Positions 25,455-33,679 of a DNA stretch of 62,062 nt are shown one piece after another. How positions within the stretch are numbered: position 1 is the stretch's first letter; each line of letters starts with the position of its first letter. The DNA is taken from assembly GCA_041164425.1 (NCBI GenBank), contig JBEAPO010000058.1, positions 1 to 62,062 of the forward strand, written 5' to 3'. Under the pieces are notes generated by a model. The model did not search any database, had not been told where the DNA came from, and worked only from the letters and a program-made list of their open reading frames with translations. The stretch is from F1-20-MAGs119 sp041164425. GTDB taxonomy: Bacteria > Actinomycetota > Acidimicrobiia > Acidimicrobiales > Ilumatobacteraceae. The position numbers were made by a program, and so were the translations under genes.

Positions 25455-26279
25455 TTACTTGGAGGACTCTTCGAGCGCGCGGCGCACGAGGACCGACGCT
25501 AGGTGCTTGCGGTAGTCGCTCGTTGCATTCAGGTCGGACTGCGGCTCAGCCTCCGCGGATGCCTTTTGTGCCGCGTCGGAAACCGAGGCACCCGACGCGA
25601 TGGCCGCGGCAACGCTGGTGGCGAGCACCGGAGTCGAACCCATGTTGACGAGGGCGACACCCGATTCGCTGCCACGACGCCACGCCGCGACACCAACGAT
25701 GGCCCAGTCTTGGGCGCGGCGGTTGAACTTCTGGAAGCTCCAGCCCGCACCGTTCATCTTCGGCACGCGGATCTCGGTGAGCATTTCATCGGGGCGCAGT
25801 GCACTCTCGAGGAAGCCCTTGTAGAAGTCCTTCGCCGCGATCTCGCGGGTGCCCGAAGCGCCCTGCACGACGTACGTCGCGCCAAGGGCGAGAGTGGTGG
25901 CCGGAAGATCCGAGGCGGGGTCGGCGTGCGCGATCGACCCGCCGATGGTGCCACGGTGGCGAACCTGCGGGTCGCCGACGTGGCCTGCCGCGTGTGCGAG
26001 CAACGGCACGTGCTGTGCCAGGACGGGCGACTTCTCGACGTCCATGTGACGTGTGAGTGCGCCGATTGCGATGTGGTCACCGGCGTCGCGGATGTACGAC
26101 AGATCGGTGAGACGGCCGATGTCGACGAGAACGCTGGGTGCTGCGAGGCGCAGTTTCATGAGCGGGAGCAGCGAGTGTCCGCCGGCGAGGAATTTGGCGT
26201 CATCGCCGTACTCGGACACGAGGCTGATTGCCTCGGCCGCCGAACCTGCACGCTTGTAGTCGAAGGCTGCGGGAAGCAT
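25455..26279 (-). CDS. coxM: CO dehydrogenase-like FAD-binding (medium) subunit
   Basis: The protein is 274 aa. FAD-binding PCMH domain with the two flavin loops FLAGGHSLLPLMKLR (~30-44) and the TIGGSIAHADPASD motif near residue 112; CO dehydrogenase flavoprotein C-terminal domain after about 180. It passes electrons from the 2Fe-2S subunit to quinone or another acceptor. Its ATG shares one base with the coxS stop (TGATG). Confidence 0.93.
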   Translation of the reverse strand: MLPAAFDYKRAGSAAEAISLVSEYGDDAKFLAGGHSLLPLMKLRLAAPSVLVDIGRLTDLSYIRDAGDHIAIGALTRHMDVEKSPVLAQHVPLLAHAAGHVGDPQVRHRGTIGGSIAHADPASDLPATTLALGATYVVQGASGTREIAAKDFYKGFLESALRPDEMLTEIRVPKMNGAGWSFQKFNRRAQDWAIVGVAAWRRGSESGVALVNMGSTPVLATSVAAAIASGASVSDAAQKASAEAEPQSDLNATSDYRKHLASVLVRRALEESSK

Positions 26280-26740
26280 CAGTTACCACCCTTTGCGCAC
26301 GCGAGGACCGACTGGATGATGTTGTGGTAACCGGTGCAGCGGCACAGGTTGCCCTCAAGGCCGATACGAACTTCTTCCTCGGTGGGGTTGGGGTTTTCCT
26401 TCAGCAGCGAGATGGCGGCCATGACCATGCCGGGAGTGCAATAGCCGCACTGCAGTCCGTGGTTCTGCATGAACGCTTCTTGCATGGGGTGCATCTTGCC
26501 GCCCTTTGCGAGACCCTCGATCGTGGTGATGTCGCAGCCATCGGCTTGGACAGCAAGAACGGTGCAGCTCTTCACTGCTTCGCCGTTCATGTGCATCGAG
26601 CACGCGCCGCAGCTGGACGTGTCGCAGCCGACGTTTGTGCCGGTCAGTGCGAGGTTCTCACGGATGTATTGCACCAGCAGAGTGCGCGGTTCGACCTCGC
26701 TCTCGCGCTTTTCTCCGTTCACGGTGACGCTGATCTTCAT
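26279..26740 (-). CDS. coxS: CO dehydrogenase-like 2Fe-2S (small) subunit
   Basis: The protein is 153 aa with two 2Fe-2S clusters. The plant-ferredoxin-like cluster uses Cys39, Cys44, Cys47 and Cys59. The second uses Cys98, Cys101, Cys133 and Cys135 (CGYC and CRC). It links the molybdenum subunit to the flavin subunit. It forms an operon with coxM but is separated from coxL by three ABC exporter genes. Confidence 0.94.
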   Translation of the reverse strand: MKISVTVNGEKRESEVEPRTLLVQYIRENLALTGTNVGCDTSSCGACSMHMNGEAVKSCTVLAVQADGCDITTIEGLAKGGKMHPMQEAFMQNHGLQCGYCTPGMVMAAISLLKENPNPTEEEVRIGLEGNLCRCTGYHNIIQSVLACAKGGN

Positions 26741-26790
26741 GGTTCCCCTTCTTGTCCCCCGTCTCGAGGCGTCCCCTATCTTGCCCCATC

Positions 26791-26806
26791 GCGGGGGAGT
26801 CCCCGC
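26791..26806. terminator. GC-rich hairpin between the ABC permease and coxS
   Basis: GCGGGG and CCCCGC pair exactly around GAGT. It lies downstream of the permease gene and upstream of coxS on the minus strand. No T-run follows, so termination activity is uncertain. Confidence 0.4.
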
Positions 26807-26824
26807 CAGCCGACAGCGGGTTAA

Positions 26825-26880
26825 TTAATCGCGTTCCAGGCCACGCAGGCCGTTAATCGCGTTCCAGGCCACGCAGGCCG
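26825..26880 (-). repeat. Perfect 28-bp tandem duplication of the ABC permease 3' end
   Basis: Units 26853-26880 (the real gene end) and 26825-26852 are identical. Each encodes GLRGLERD followed by TAA. The second copy starts immediately after the real stop codon, so the duplication junction is at the stop. Confidence 0.93.
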
Positions 26881-27653
26881 CGGTAGGCGAAGGTGAGGGT
26901 GAGGATGGACCCCCCCACGAGGGCCAGAACGCCGCCCCAGACCCCGTTCCACGTCACGTCGCCGAGGAAGCCCTGACGGGCGAGGCGCAGGACGTTGGTG
27001 GCGGGGTTGACCCGGGCGACCGAATGCAGCCAGCCGGTCATGACGTAGAGGGGCGTCTGGGCGCTGGAGAGGAACATCACGAGGAAGAGGGTGAGCTGCA
27101 TGATCGCCGCACCGCGCATGTCACGGAACCGGTAGGCAATGCCGAGGCCCCATCCGGCCGAAACGGTGGCGAGTCCTACAGATGCGAGGTAGAGGCACCC
27201 GAGGCCAACCACACCGCTCGTCAGGCGGGCACCGAACGCGAATCCCACGATGACCACCATGGTGACGACGATGATCGTGCGCACCCACGTCATGATGAGT
27301 GGCCCGACGATGAGCGCGGAACGCGGTGTGGGCGACATGCGCAGGCGGTCGAAGAAGCCAGTCTCGATGTCACGAATGGTTGTGAAACCGAGGCCAACGC
27401 CTGCGAATGCCGAGCCCATCACGACCGCAAGCGGCAGGTACCAGTTGACGCTGCGATCGGTGGGGAAACCGGGCAGTTTCGTGATCGCGAAGAACGTTCC
27501 CGAGAACGCGATGGCCTGGAAGATCGGCATCGCGAGGGTTGGGATGAACGTCGATGGCAGGCGGCGCATGTTGCGCATGCCGCGCGCCGACAACGCGCGC
27601 GATGATCGCGCGACCGAGATGTGTGAAGTGGAGACGGGTGACGTCGTGCTCAT
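26853..27653 (-). CDS. ABC exporter permease, DrrB-like
   Basis: The protein is 266 aa with six predicted membrane helices, ABC-2 type. The family signature around FFDRLRMSPTPRSALIVG and the late segment HSVARVNPATNVLRLARQGF match daunorubicin-resistance-type permeases. It pairs with the next permease and the ATPase as an exporter of a hydrophobic substrate. ATG 27653 overlaps the upstream permease stop (ATGA). Its 3' end is exactly duplicated. Confidence 0.9.
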   Translation of the reverse strand: MSTTSPVSTSHISVARSSRALSARGMRNMRRLPSTFIPTLAMPIFQAIAFSGTFFAITKLPGFPTDRSVNWYLPLAVVMGSAFAGVGLGFTTIRDIETGFFDRLRMSPTPRSALIVGPLIMTWVRTIIVVTMVVIVGFAFGARLTSGVVGLGCLYLASVGLATVSAGWGLGIAYRFRDMRGAAIMQLTLFLVMFLSSAQTPLYVMTGWLHSVARVNPATNVLRLARQGFLGDVTWNGVWGGVLALVGGSILTLTFAYRGLRGLERD

Positions 27654-28441
27654 TGTGCGGCAACCCTTCGTGCAAGTGAGCGCAAAGCAAGTGCGAACGA
27701 AACGACCATGATGCCAAGAGGGACGAGCAATGCCTTCGCGCAGGCCGAGGCGGTGAAGCCCGTGATACACAAGTCGCGCAGGCCTTCGATGAGATACGAG
27801 ATGGGGTTGGCGTTCGCGATGTGCCGGTACGCGCCGCTCATCGTTTGGCGCGGAAAGAACGCGCTCGAAAAGAAGAGCGCGATGAACACCAAAGGAAAGA
27901 CTCCCTGCACGGCCTCGGACGAACCCGTACGCAGCGCCATCGCTGCCATGAAGCCGGCGACGGCGATCGCGGTGAGCCCGCCCGACAAGAGCATGACGAT
28001 TGCGCCGGGAACGCCGCCTTTCACGTGCAGACCAAAGGGAATGAGCAACGCGGTGAAGAATGCTGTCTGTGCGGCACCGTACGCGGCCGCACCCATGAGG
28101 CGACCGAGCAGGATGCCGAGCCGGGACGTCGGTGATGCGAGCAGTCGGTAGAAGAAACCGTTCTCGATGTCGGTGGCGAGCGCCGAGCCGCTTTGCACCG
28201 AACCGAACAGCACGCCCTGCACGATTGTGCCCGCCAGGCTGAAGTCGAGAAATGAGTCGACCTTTGGGAAGCCCGGCAGACCGGTTGCGCGCCCGAACGA
28301 CGACGTCCCGAGTGCGGCGAAGAAGAGTGGGAACGTGATCGACGGTATGACGAGTGCGGGTTGGCGCACGAGCGCCATGATCGAGCGCTTCGACATCGCC
28401 GCGGTCTGGCGCACCGACCCGACCGAGACGGCGGCGGTCAC
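27650..28441 (-). CDS. ABC exporter permease, DrrB/DrrC-like
   Basis: The protein is 263 aa, ABC-2 type, with about six helices. Signature segments are FFYRLLASPTSRLGILLGRL and RHIANANPISYLIEGLRDL. GTG 28441 overlaps the ATPase stop as GTGA. Having two related permeases behind one ATPase suggests a heterodimeric membrane channel. Confidence 0.9.
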   Translation of the reverse strand: MTAAVSVGSVRQTAAMSKRSIMALVRQPALVIPSITFPLFFAALGTSSFGRATGLPGFPKVDSFLDFSLAGTIVQGVLFGSVQSGSALATDIENGFFYRLLASPTSRLGILLGRLMGAAAYGAAQTAFFTALLIPFGLHVKGGVPGAIVMLLSGGLTAIAVAGFMAAMALRTGSSEAVQGVFPLVFIALFFSSAFFPRQTMSGAYRHIANANPISYLIEGLRDLCITGFTASACAKALLVPLGIMVVSFALALRSLARRVAAQ

Positions 28442-29394
28442 TTTTCGCCCTCCAGCCGATGACCGGTGGCCTCTGCGAACACGTCGTCGAGGCTGGGTTC
28501 GTTCAGCTCGAGGTGGTGGACCACGATGCCTTGTTCGTCGAGTCGCCGCACGACGTCGGTGACGGCGCGGGCGCCGGCTGTGAGGCCAACCCCCAGCGTG
28601 CCCTCGGCCGTCGGGCGCATGTCACCGAACTCGGCGAGAACGCGTCGCGCGGCGTCTTCGAGGCCGTGGTCGACGCTGATGAGAAGTGTCGGTGCGCCGA
28701 CCAGTGCCTTCAGGTCGCGCGGTGCCCCCTCGCGCACGATCTTGCCGCCGTCGATGATGGCGATGCGGTCGGCCAACTGGTCGGCCTCTTCGAGGTACTG
28801 CGTGGTGAGGAGAACGGTCGTGCCTTCTTTGTTCAGGCGACGTACTTCTTCCCACAGCGTGACGCGGCTCATCGGGTCGAGGCCCGTCGTGGGTTCGTCG
28901 AGGAAGAGCACGCTCGGTTCGTGGATGAGCGACAGCGCGAGATCGAGTCGACGACGCATGCCGCCCGAATAGGTGCCGACGCGGCGGTCGGCGGCGGCGG
29001 TCAGGCCGACGCGTTCGAGTAGCTCACCCGCACGCGCCTTCACGCTTGCCGGTGCGATGCCGTAGAGAATCGCCTGGAGCTCGAGTAGTTCATTGCCCGT
29101 CATCAGGGGGTCGATGGCCGCGTCTTGAAGCGCGACGCCGATGTTGCGGCGCACCATGTCGGCCTCGCGCACGATGTCGAAACCCGCGACGCGGGCAGAG
29201 CCGGACGACGGCCGCAGCAACGTGGTGAGCATGCGTACCGTCGTCGACTTGCCAGCACCGTTCGGTCCGAGAAAGCCGAAGATTTCGCCTTCGCGTACCT
29301 CGAGGTCGACGCCGTCGACGGCGCGAACAGGATTGTCGGATGAGCCGAAGTGGCGCACCAACTGGGACGCGACGATCGGGGAGTGCGATGACAT
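28438..29394 (-). CDS. ABC exporter ATP-binding protein, DrrA-like
   Basis: The protein is 318 aa. Walker A is GPNGAGKST (~43-51), the Q-loop is in GVALQDAAIDP, the signature is YSGGMRRRLDLA, Walker B is VLFLDEPTTGLDP, and the H-loop region is LTTQYLEEADQL. A DrrA-type C-terminal regulatory domain follows. The start is ATG 29394, 88 bp after the coxL stop. The exported substrate is unknown. The insertion of this operon inside a cox cluster is unusual. Confidence 0.93.
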   Translation of the reverse strand: MSSHSPIVASQLVRHFGSSDNPVRAVDGVDLEVREGEIFGFLGPNGAGKSTTVRMLTTLLRPSSGSARVAGFDIVREADMVRRNIGVALQDAAIDPLMTGNELLELQAILYGIAPASVKARAGELLERVGLTAAADRRVGTYSGGMRRRLDLALSLIHEPSVLFLDEPTTGLDPMSRVTLWEEVRRLNKEGTTVLLTTQYLEEADQLADRIAIIDGGKIVREGAPRDLKALVGAPTLLISVDHGLEDAARRVLAEFGDMRPTAEGTLGVGLTAGARAVTDVVRRLDEQGIVVHHLELNEPSLDDVFAEATGHRLEGEK

Positions 29395-29482
29395 GGGGGA
29401 CTTCCTATCTGCCGGCCGACAACCGTCGGACGGCGCAGTCAGACCCTACGCCCGTTGGAAAACTTTTGGTACGACTGTTTCG

Positions 29483-31771
29483 TCAGGACTTGGCCGACAT
29501 GATGGCGGCCCACACACGCTCCGACGTCGTCGGCATGTCGATGTGCTTGACACCCAGGTGCGACACGGCATCGACCACGGCGGACTGAACCGACGGGGTT
29601 GAACCGATCGTGCCCGATTCGCCGATGCCCTTGGCGCCGAGCGGGTTCAGGTAGGTCGGGGTCTCCATGTGCACGACCTCGAAGCTCGGAAGTTCCGCGG
29701 CAGAGATGAATGCGTAGTCGGCGAGGTTCGACGTGATCGGGTTGCCGTCGGAGTCGTAGCGCACTTCCTCGAGCAGCGCCTGCGCGGTGCCCTGGGCGAC
29801 GCCACCGTGGATCTGGCCCTCGAGAAGCAGCGGGTTGAGCACGCGACCCGCGTCGTCGAGTGCGACGTGACGCAAGTGACGAACCTTGCCGGTTTCGGTG
29901 TCGACTTCGACGACCGCGACGTGGGCACCGAAGGGGAACGACGCACCCTCGGCGTTGAAGCGCGACTCTTGCGAGAGACCGCCGTCGCCCTTGGCTGCGG
30001 CTGCGAGATCGGCCCACGATTTGGCGATGGCCGGAGTACCCGACACGTGGAACACGCCACGGTCGCGGTCGAGTTCGATGTCGGCTTCGTTGGCCTCGAG
30101 GAGTCGTGCTGCGAGCTTCTTCGCCTGGTCGACGAGTTCGATCGCTGCGAGGTTGACGGCTGCGCCGCCCTGCTGCAGTGAACGCGAACCCATGGTTCCA
30201 CCGCCGACCGGAACGAGGTCGGTGTCGCCCCAGACGAGGTCGATCATGTCCATCGGAATACCGGTTTGCTCGGAGGCGATCATCGACCATGCGGTTGCGT
30301 GGCCTTGGCCGTGCGGGCTGGTGCCGGTGTAGACGACGGCGCGACCGTTCTCCTGCACTTCGATTTTCGCGGTCTCACCCATGGGCGGCACGCCGCCGGT
30401 GATCTCGACGTACACCGAAATGCCGATGCCGAGTTGCTTCACGTCGCCCGACGCACGGCGCTTGGCCTGTTCGGCGCGCAACGACTTGTAGTCGGCGGCG
30501 GCAAGCACCTTGTCGAGGGCGGTTTCGTAGTCGCCGACGTCGTAGGTCTGACCGATCACCGTGGTGTGCTTGTCGAGGAACTTCGGGATGAGGTTCATGC
30601 GACGCACTTCTGCCGGGTCCTTGCCGATCTCGAGAGCGAACATGTCCATCGCTCGCTCGGCGGCGGCGGTTGCCTCGGGGCGACCCGCGCCGCGGTAGGC
30701 GGTGGTGGGTGTCGTGTTCGTGACGATCGACGTAGTGCGGCACTCGACCTTGGGGAATGCGTACACGGCCGACGACATCGGGCGTGTCATGAACGGGGCG
30801 AGGATGGTTCCCATGTCGACCCACGCACCGCAGTCCTGCAGCACGTGCAGCTGGTAGGCGAGCACCTTGCCTTCACGTGTTCCACCGATGGTGACGTACT
30901 GAATCTGCGCGCGACCATGGCCCATGCCGAGCATCGACTCACTGCGCGTCTCGCGCCAACGCAACGGACGCCCGAGCTTCTTCGACATCATGCCGAGGAG
31001 GCTCTCTTCGGGGTACACGCCGATCTTCGCGCCGAAACCACCACCGACGTCGGGGGTGATGACGCGCAACTGATCAGCCGAGAGGCCGAGAGCGGCCATG
31101 ATGCCGTCTTTCGCGCCCTGCGCGTGCTGCGTGCTCAACCACTGGAAGAGACGACCGTCGACCCATGCGACGGCCGAACCGCGCACTTCGAGCGGGCACG
31201 GCGCGACACGCTGGTTGATGAAGCGACCCTTGACGACGACCTCGCATCCCTCGAAGAACGCATCGCCGGTGTTGTCGGGCATGCCGAGTGCCGTGGAGTC
31301 GAACACGACGTTACTGCCGCATTCGTCGAAGATCAGCGTGCTGCTGGTCATCGCCTCTTCCATGTCGACGAGCGCGGGAAGGACTTCGTAATCGACGATG
31401 ACCATCTCGGCTGCGTCTTCACCCTGCTCGCGCGTTTCGGTGATGACCGCAGCGACGGGTTCGCCGACGAAGCGCACCTTGTCGCTGGCAAGCAGCGTGC
31501 GCTTGGCGCCGGGGTTGAACGTGGCGGGCATCGCCTGCAGTTCGAGGTCGGCCGCGGTGTACACGGCGATGACGCCGGGAGCCGAGAGTGCATCGGAGAC
31601 GTCGATGCCGGTGATGCGACCGTGTGCGACGGTGCTGCGCACGTACGTGACGTGTGCGGCACCTTTCAGCAACGGCTCGTCGAGCAGGTCGTCGACGTAC
31701 TCACCGCCGGTGGTGAGGAACTTCGGGTCTTCCTTGCGGATGACGCGGTTGCCGAGAATGCTTCCACCCAT
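29483..31771 (-). CDS. coxL: Form II CO dehydrogenase-like molybdenum (large) subunit
   Basis: The protein is 762 aa. Xanthine-dehydrogenase-family molybdopterin subunit: N-terminal a/b hammerhead domain (~20-130), then molybdopterin-binding domains with GGGFGAKIGVYPEE near residue 250. The active-site loop reads AYRGAGR (~356-362), the form II signature, rather than AYxCSFR of proven CO dehydrogenases. A substrate other than CO is therefore quite possible. The active-site glutamate is expected in GAKGIGESGT near the C-terminus. ATG 31771 has a good Shine-Dalgarno (AAGGGGAA). It lies 78 bp downstream of ftsB on the same strand. Confidence 0.92.
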   Translation of the reverse strand: MGGSILGNRVIRKEDPKFLTTGGEYVDDLLDEPLLKGAAHVTYVRSTVAHGRITGIDVSDALSAPGVIAVYTAADLELQAMPATFNPGAKRTLLASDKVRFVGEPVAAVITETREQGEDAAEMVIVDYEVLPALVDMEEAMTSSTLIFDECGSNVVFDSTALGMPDNTGDAFFEGCEVVVKGRFINQRVAPCPLEVRGSAVAWVDGRLFQWLSTQHAQGAKDGIMAALGLSADQLRVITPDVGGGFGAKIGVYPEESLLGMMSKKLGRPLRWRETRSESMLGMGHGRAQIQYVTIGGTREGKVLAYQLHVLQDCGAWVDMGTILAPFMTRPMSSAVYAFPKVECRTTSIVTNTTPTTAYRGAGRPEATAAAERAMDMFALEIGKDPAEVRRMNLIPKFLDKHTTVIGQTYDVGDYETALDKVLAAADYKSLRAEQAKRRASGDVKQLGIGISVYVEITGGVPPMGETAKIEVQENGRAVVYTGTSPHGQGHATAWSMIASEQTGIPMDMIDLVWGDTDLVPVGGGTMGSRSLQQGGAAVNLAAIELVDQAKKLAARLLEANEADIELDRDRGVFHVSGTPAIAKSWADLAAAAKGDGGLSQESRFNAEGASFPFGAHVAVVEVDTETGKVRHLRHVALDDAGRVLNPLLLEGQIHGGVAQGTAQALLEEVRYDSDGNPITSNLADYAFISAAELPSFEVVHMETPTYLNPLGAKGIGESGTIGSTPSVQSAVVDAVSHLGVKHIDMPTTSERVWAAIMSAKS

Positions 31772-31849
31772 GTGATTCCCCTTCGAGACAGGTGTCGAAT
31801 GACGACCCGACACTACCCAAGGGCCAACGGGGCCCCGCAACGGAGGGGG

Positions 31850-32317
31850 CTAGGGGTTGGCGCCGAGGGGCCCGAGCGTTCCGGGTCGGTTGGCGGCAAC
31901 CGCCGAGGCGCGAACGGTAAGGATGGCGCCGACGACGTTGTAGGGCCAGGTGGCGGGCAGGCTGCCCGTGACGGCGGGAAGGTCGAGCAGGGCGAGGCGA
32001 CGCTCGCCCGGCAACAGATATCCGAGTTCGCGGCGCGCGGCTTCCTTCACACCGGCAGGCGTCTCAAGGCGCTGGATGTCTTTCTGAATCTGCTCGTTCG
32101 CGTCTTCGAGGGCGGCGAACTCGGCTTCGCTACGGCTGATCGCTTGGCGCTGGGAGACGTAGTCGCGAATCGGGTAGATGAAGAGAACGACCGCGACGAG
32201 CACCGCGAGCACGATGCCAAGGATCACGAACAGGCGGCGAAGGCCCTGGTTTTGGATCAACCGCGAGTCGCGCGGCACGGGGCGCGTGAGTTCGCGGGTG
32301 AGCGGACGAGAGTTCAC
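31850..32317 (-). CDS. Septum formation initiator, FtsB/DivIC family
   Basis: The protein is 155 aa. Single membrane helix at ~30-50 (LFVILGIVLAVLVAVVLFIY), a coiled coil at ~55-95 (SRSEAEFAALEDANEQIQKD), then the GVKEAARRELGYLLPGE block typical of actinobacterial FtsB after enolase. It would join the FtsQ/FtsL division complex. The start is GTG 32317. Neighbourhood eno-ftsB is conserved, but DUF501 and ppx, which normally follow, are missing here. Confidence 0.9.
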   Translation of the reverse strand: MNSRPLTRELTRPVPRDSRLIQNQGLRRLFVILGIVLAVLVAVVLFIYPIRDYVSQRQAISRSEAEFAALEDANEQIQKDIQRLETPAGVKEAARRELGYLLPGERRLALLDLPAVTGSLPATWPYNVVGAILTVRASAVAANRPGTLGPLGANP

Positions 32318-32385
32318 GCACCCATTCTGGCGGCTGGCCGGCCCCGACGGGTGGCAAGCACGGGACTCAGCCGCGCGTTGACACC

Positions 32386-33669
32386 CTATTTACGCGGCGC
32401 GAGGGCGGCCTTGCCCATGTAAGCGGCGGTGTCGCCGAGCAACTGCTCGATGCGCAACAGCTGGTTGTACTTCGCCACGCGGTCGCTGCGAGCGGGTGCA
32501 CCGGTCTTGATCTGGCCGCAGTTGGTGGCGACGGCGAGATCGGCGATCGTCGAGTCCTCGGTTTCTCCGCTGCGGTGGCTCATGACGCTGGTGTACGAGT
32601 GGCGCGTCGCGAGTTCGACGGTGTCGAGCGTTTCGGTCAGTGAACCGATCTGGTTGACCTTCACGAGAACGCTGTTCGCAACGCCGCGGTCGATGCCCAT
32701 ACGCAGACGACGGGCGTTCGTGACGAACAGGTCGTCGCCGACGAGTTGAACCTTCGAGCCGACCTTGGTCGACAGTGCGGACCAGCCGTCCCAGTCGTCT
32801 TCGGCCATGCCGTCTTCGATCGACACGATGGGGTACCTGTCGACGAGGCCCGTCCACCAGTCGGCGAGTTCGGTCGACGACATCACCTTGCCTTCGCCGG
32901 CGAGGTGGTACTTGCCGTCGCGGAAGAGCTCGCTCATCGCCGGATCGAGAGCGATCGCGATGTCCTCGCCCGGCGTGCGGCCGGCGCGCTCGATCGCCTC
33001 GATGAGGACCTTGATCGCCTCTTCGTTCGACGCGAGGTTGGGGGCGAATCCGCCCTCGTCGCCGACGGCCGTGGCGAGACCGCGGTCGGTCAGCACCTTC
33101 TTCAACACGTGATAGGTCTCGGTTCCCCAGCGGAGGGCTTCGGAGAAGCTCGCCGCACCGACGGGCATGATCATGAATTCCTGCAGGTCGATGTTGTTGT
33201 CGGCGTGCGCACCACCGTTGATCACGTTCATCATCGGCACGGGGAGTACGTGTGCGTTCGGCCCACCAATCGAACGGAAGAGCGGTAGGTCGAGTTCGTC
33301 GGCTGCGGCGCGTGCAACGGCGAGCGACGTGCCGAGAATCGCGTTGGCGCCAAGACGGCCTTTGTTCTCGGTGCCGTCGAGGTCGATGAGCAGGTGGTCG
33401 ATGGCACGTTGGTCGACGACGTCGAGGCCGAGCAATGCCTGCTGGATCTCGTCGTTGACGTTCTTGACCGCTGTGAGGACACCCTTACCGGCGTAGCGAC
33501 CCTTGTCGCCATCGCGCAGTTCGACGGCTTCGTGTTCGCCGGTCGATGCACCACTCGGAACCATCGCTCGACCGCTCGCACCCGTGGCGAGGTGAACCTC
33601 GACCTCGACGGTGGGATTGCCGCGCGAGTCGAGAACCTCGCGGCCGGTGACGCTGACGATCGTGCTCAT
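32386..33669 (-). CDS. eno: Enolase
   Basis: The protein is 427 aa and full length. Glycolytic conversion of 2-phosphoglycerate to PEP. It has the signature VNQIGSLTETLDTVELA, the metal ligands in DPAMSE, SIEDGMAEDD and VGDDLFVTN, the loop PSGASTGEHEA and the catalytic MSHRSGETED region. ATG 33669 lies 10 bases after the mazG stop, in the mfd-PPIase-mazG-eno-ftsB series. Confidence 0.98.
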   Translation of the reverse strand: MSTIVSVTGREVLDSRGNPTVEVEVHLATGASGRAMVPSGASTGEHEAVELRDGDKGRYAGKGVLTAVKNVNDEIQQALLGLDVVDQRAIDHLLIDLDGTENKGRLGANAILGTSLAVARAAADELDLPLFRSIGGPNAHVLPVPMMNVINGGAHADNNIDLQEFMIMPVGAASFSEALRWGTETYHVLKKVLTDRGLATAVGDEGGFAPNLASNEEAIKVLIEAIERAGRTPGEDIAIALDPAMSELFRDGKYHLAGEGKVMSSTELADWWTGLVDRYPIVSIEDGMAEDDWDGWSALSTKVGSKVQLVGDDLFVTNARRLRMGIDRGVANSVLVKVNQIGSLTETLDTVELATRHSYTSVMSHRSGETEDSTIADLAVATNCGQIKTGAPARSDRVAKYNQLLRIEQLLGDTAAYMGKAALAPRK

Positions 33670-33679
33670 GGACGAAACG

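Noticed and set aside
29483..31771. Call as a proven CO dehydrogenase
   Set aside because: The active-site loop is AYRGAGR (form II), not AYxCSFR, so CO oxidation cannot be claimed from sequence.
30266..32422. A 718-codon open frame on the plus strand
   Set aside because: It lies antisense to coxL and ftsB, has a composition typical of a GC-skewed shadow frame (long runs of Arg, His, Gly, Val, Asp) and no recognisable domain.
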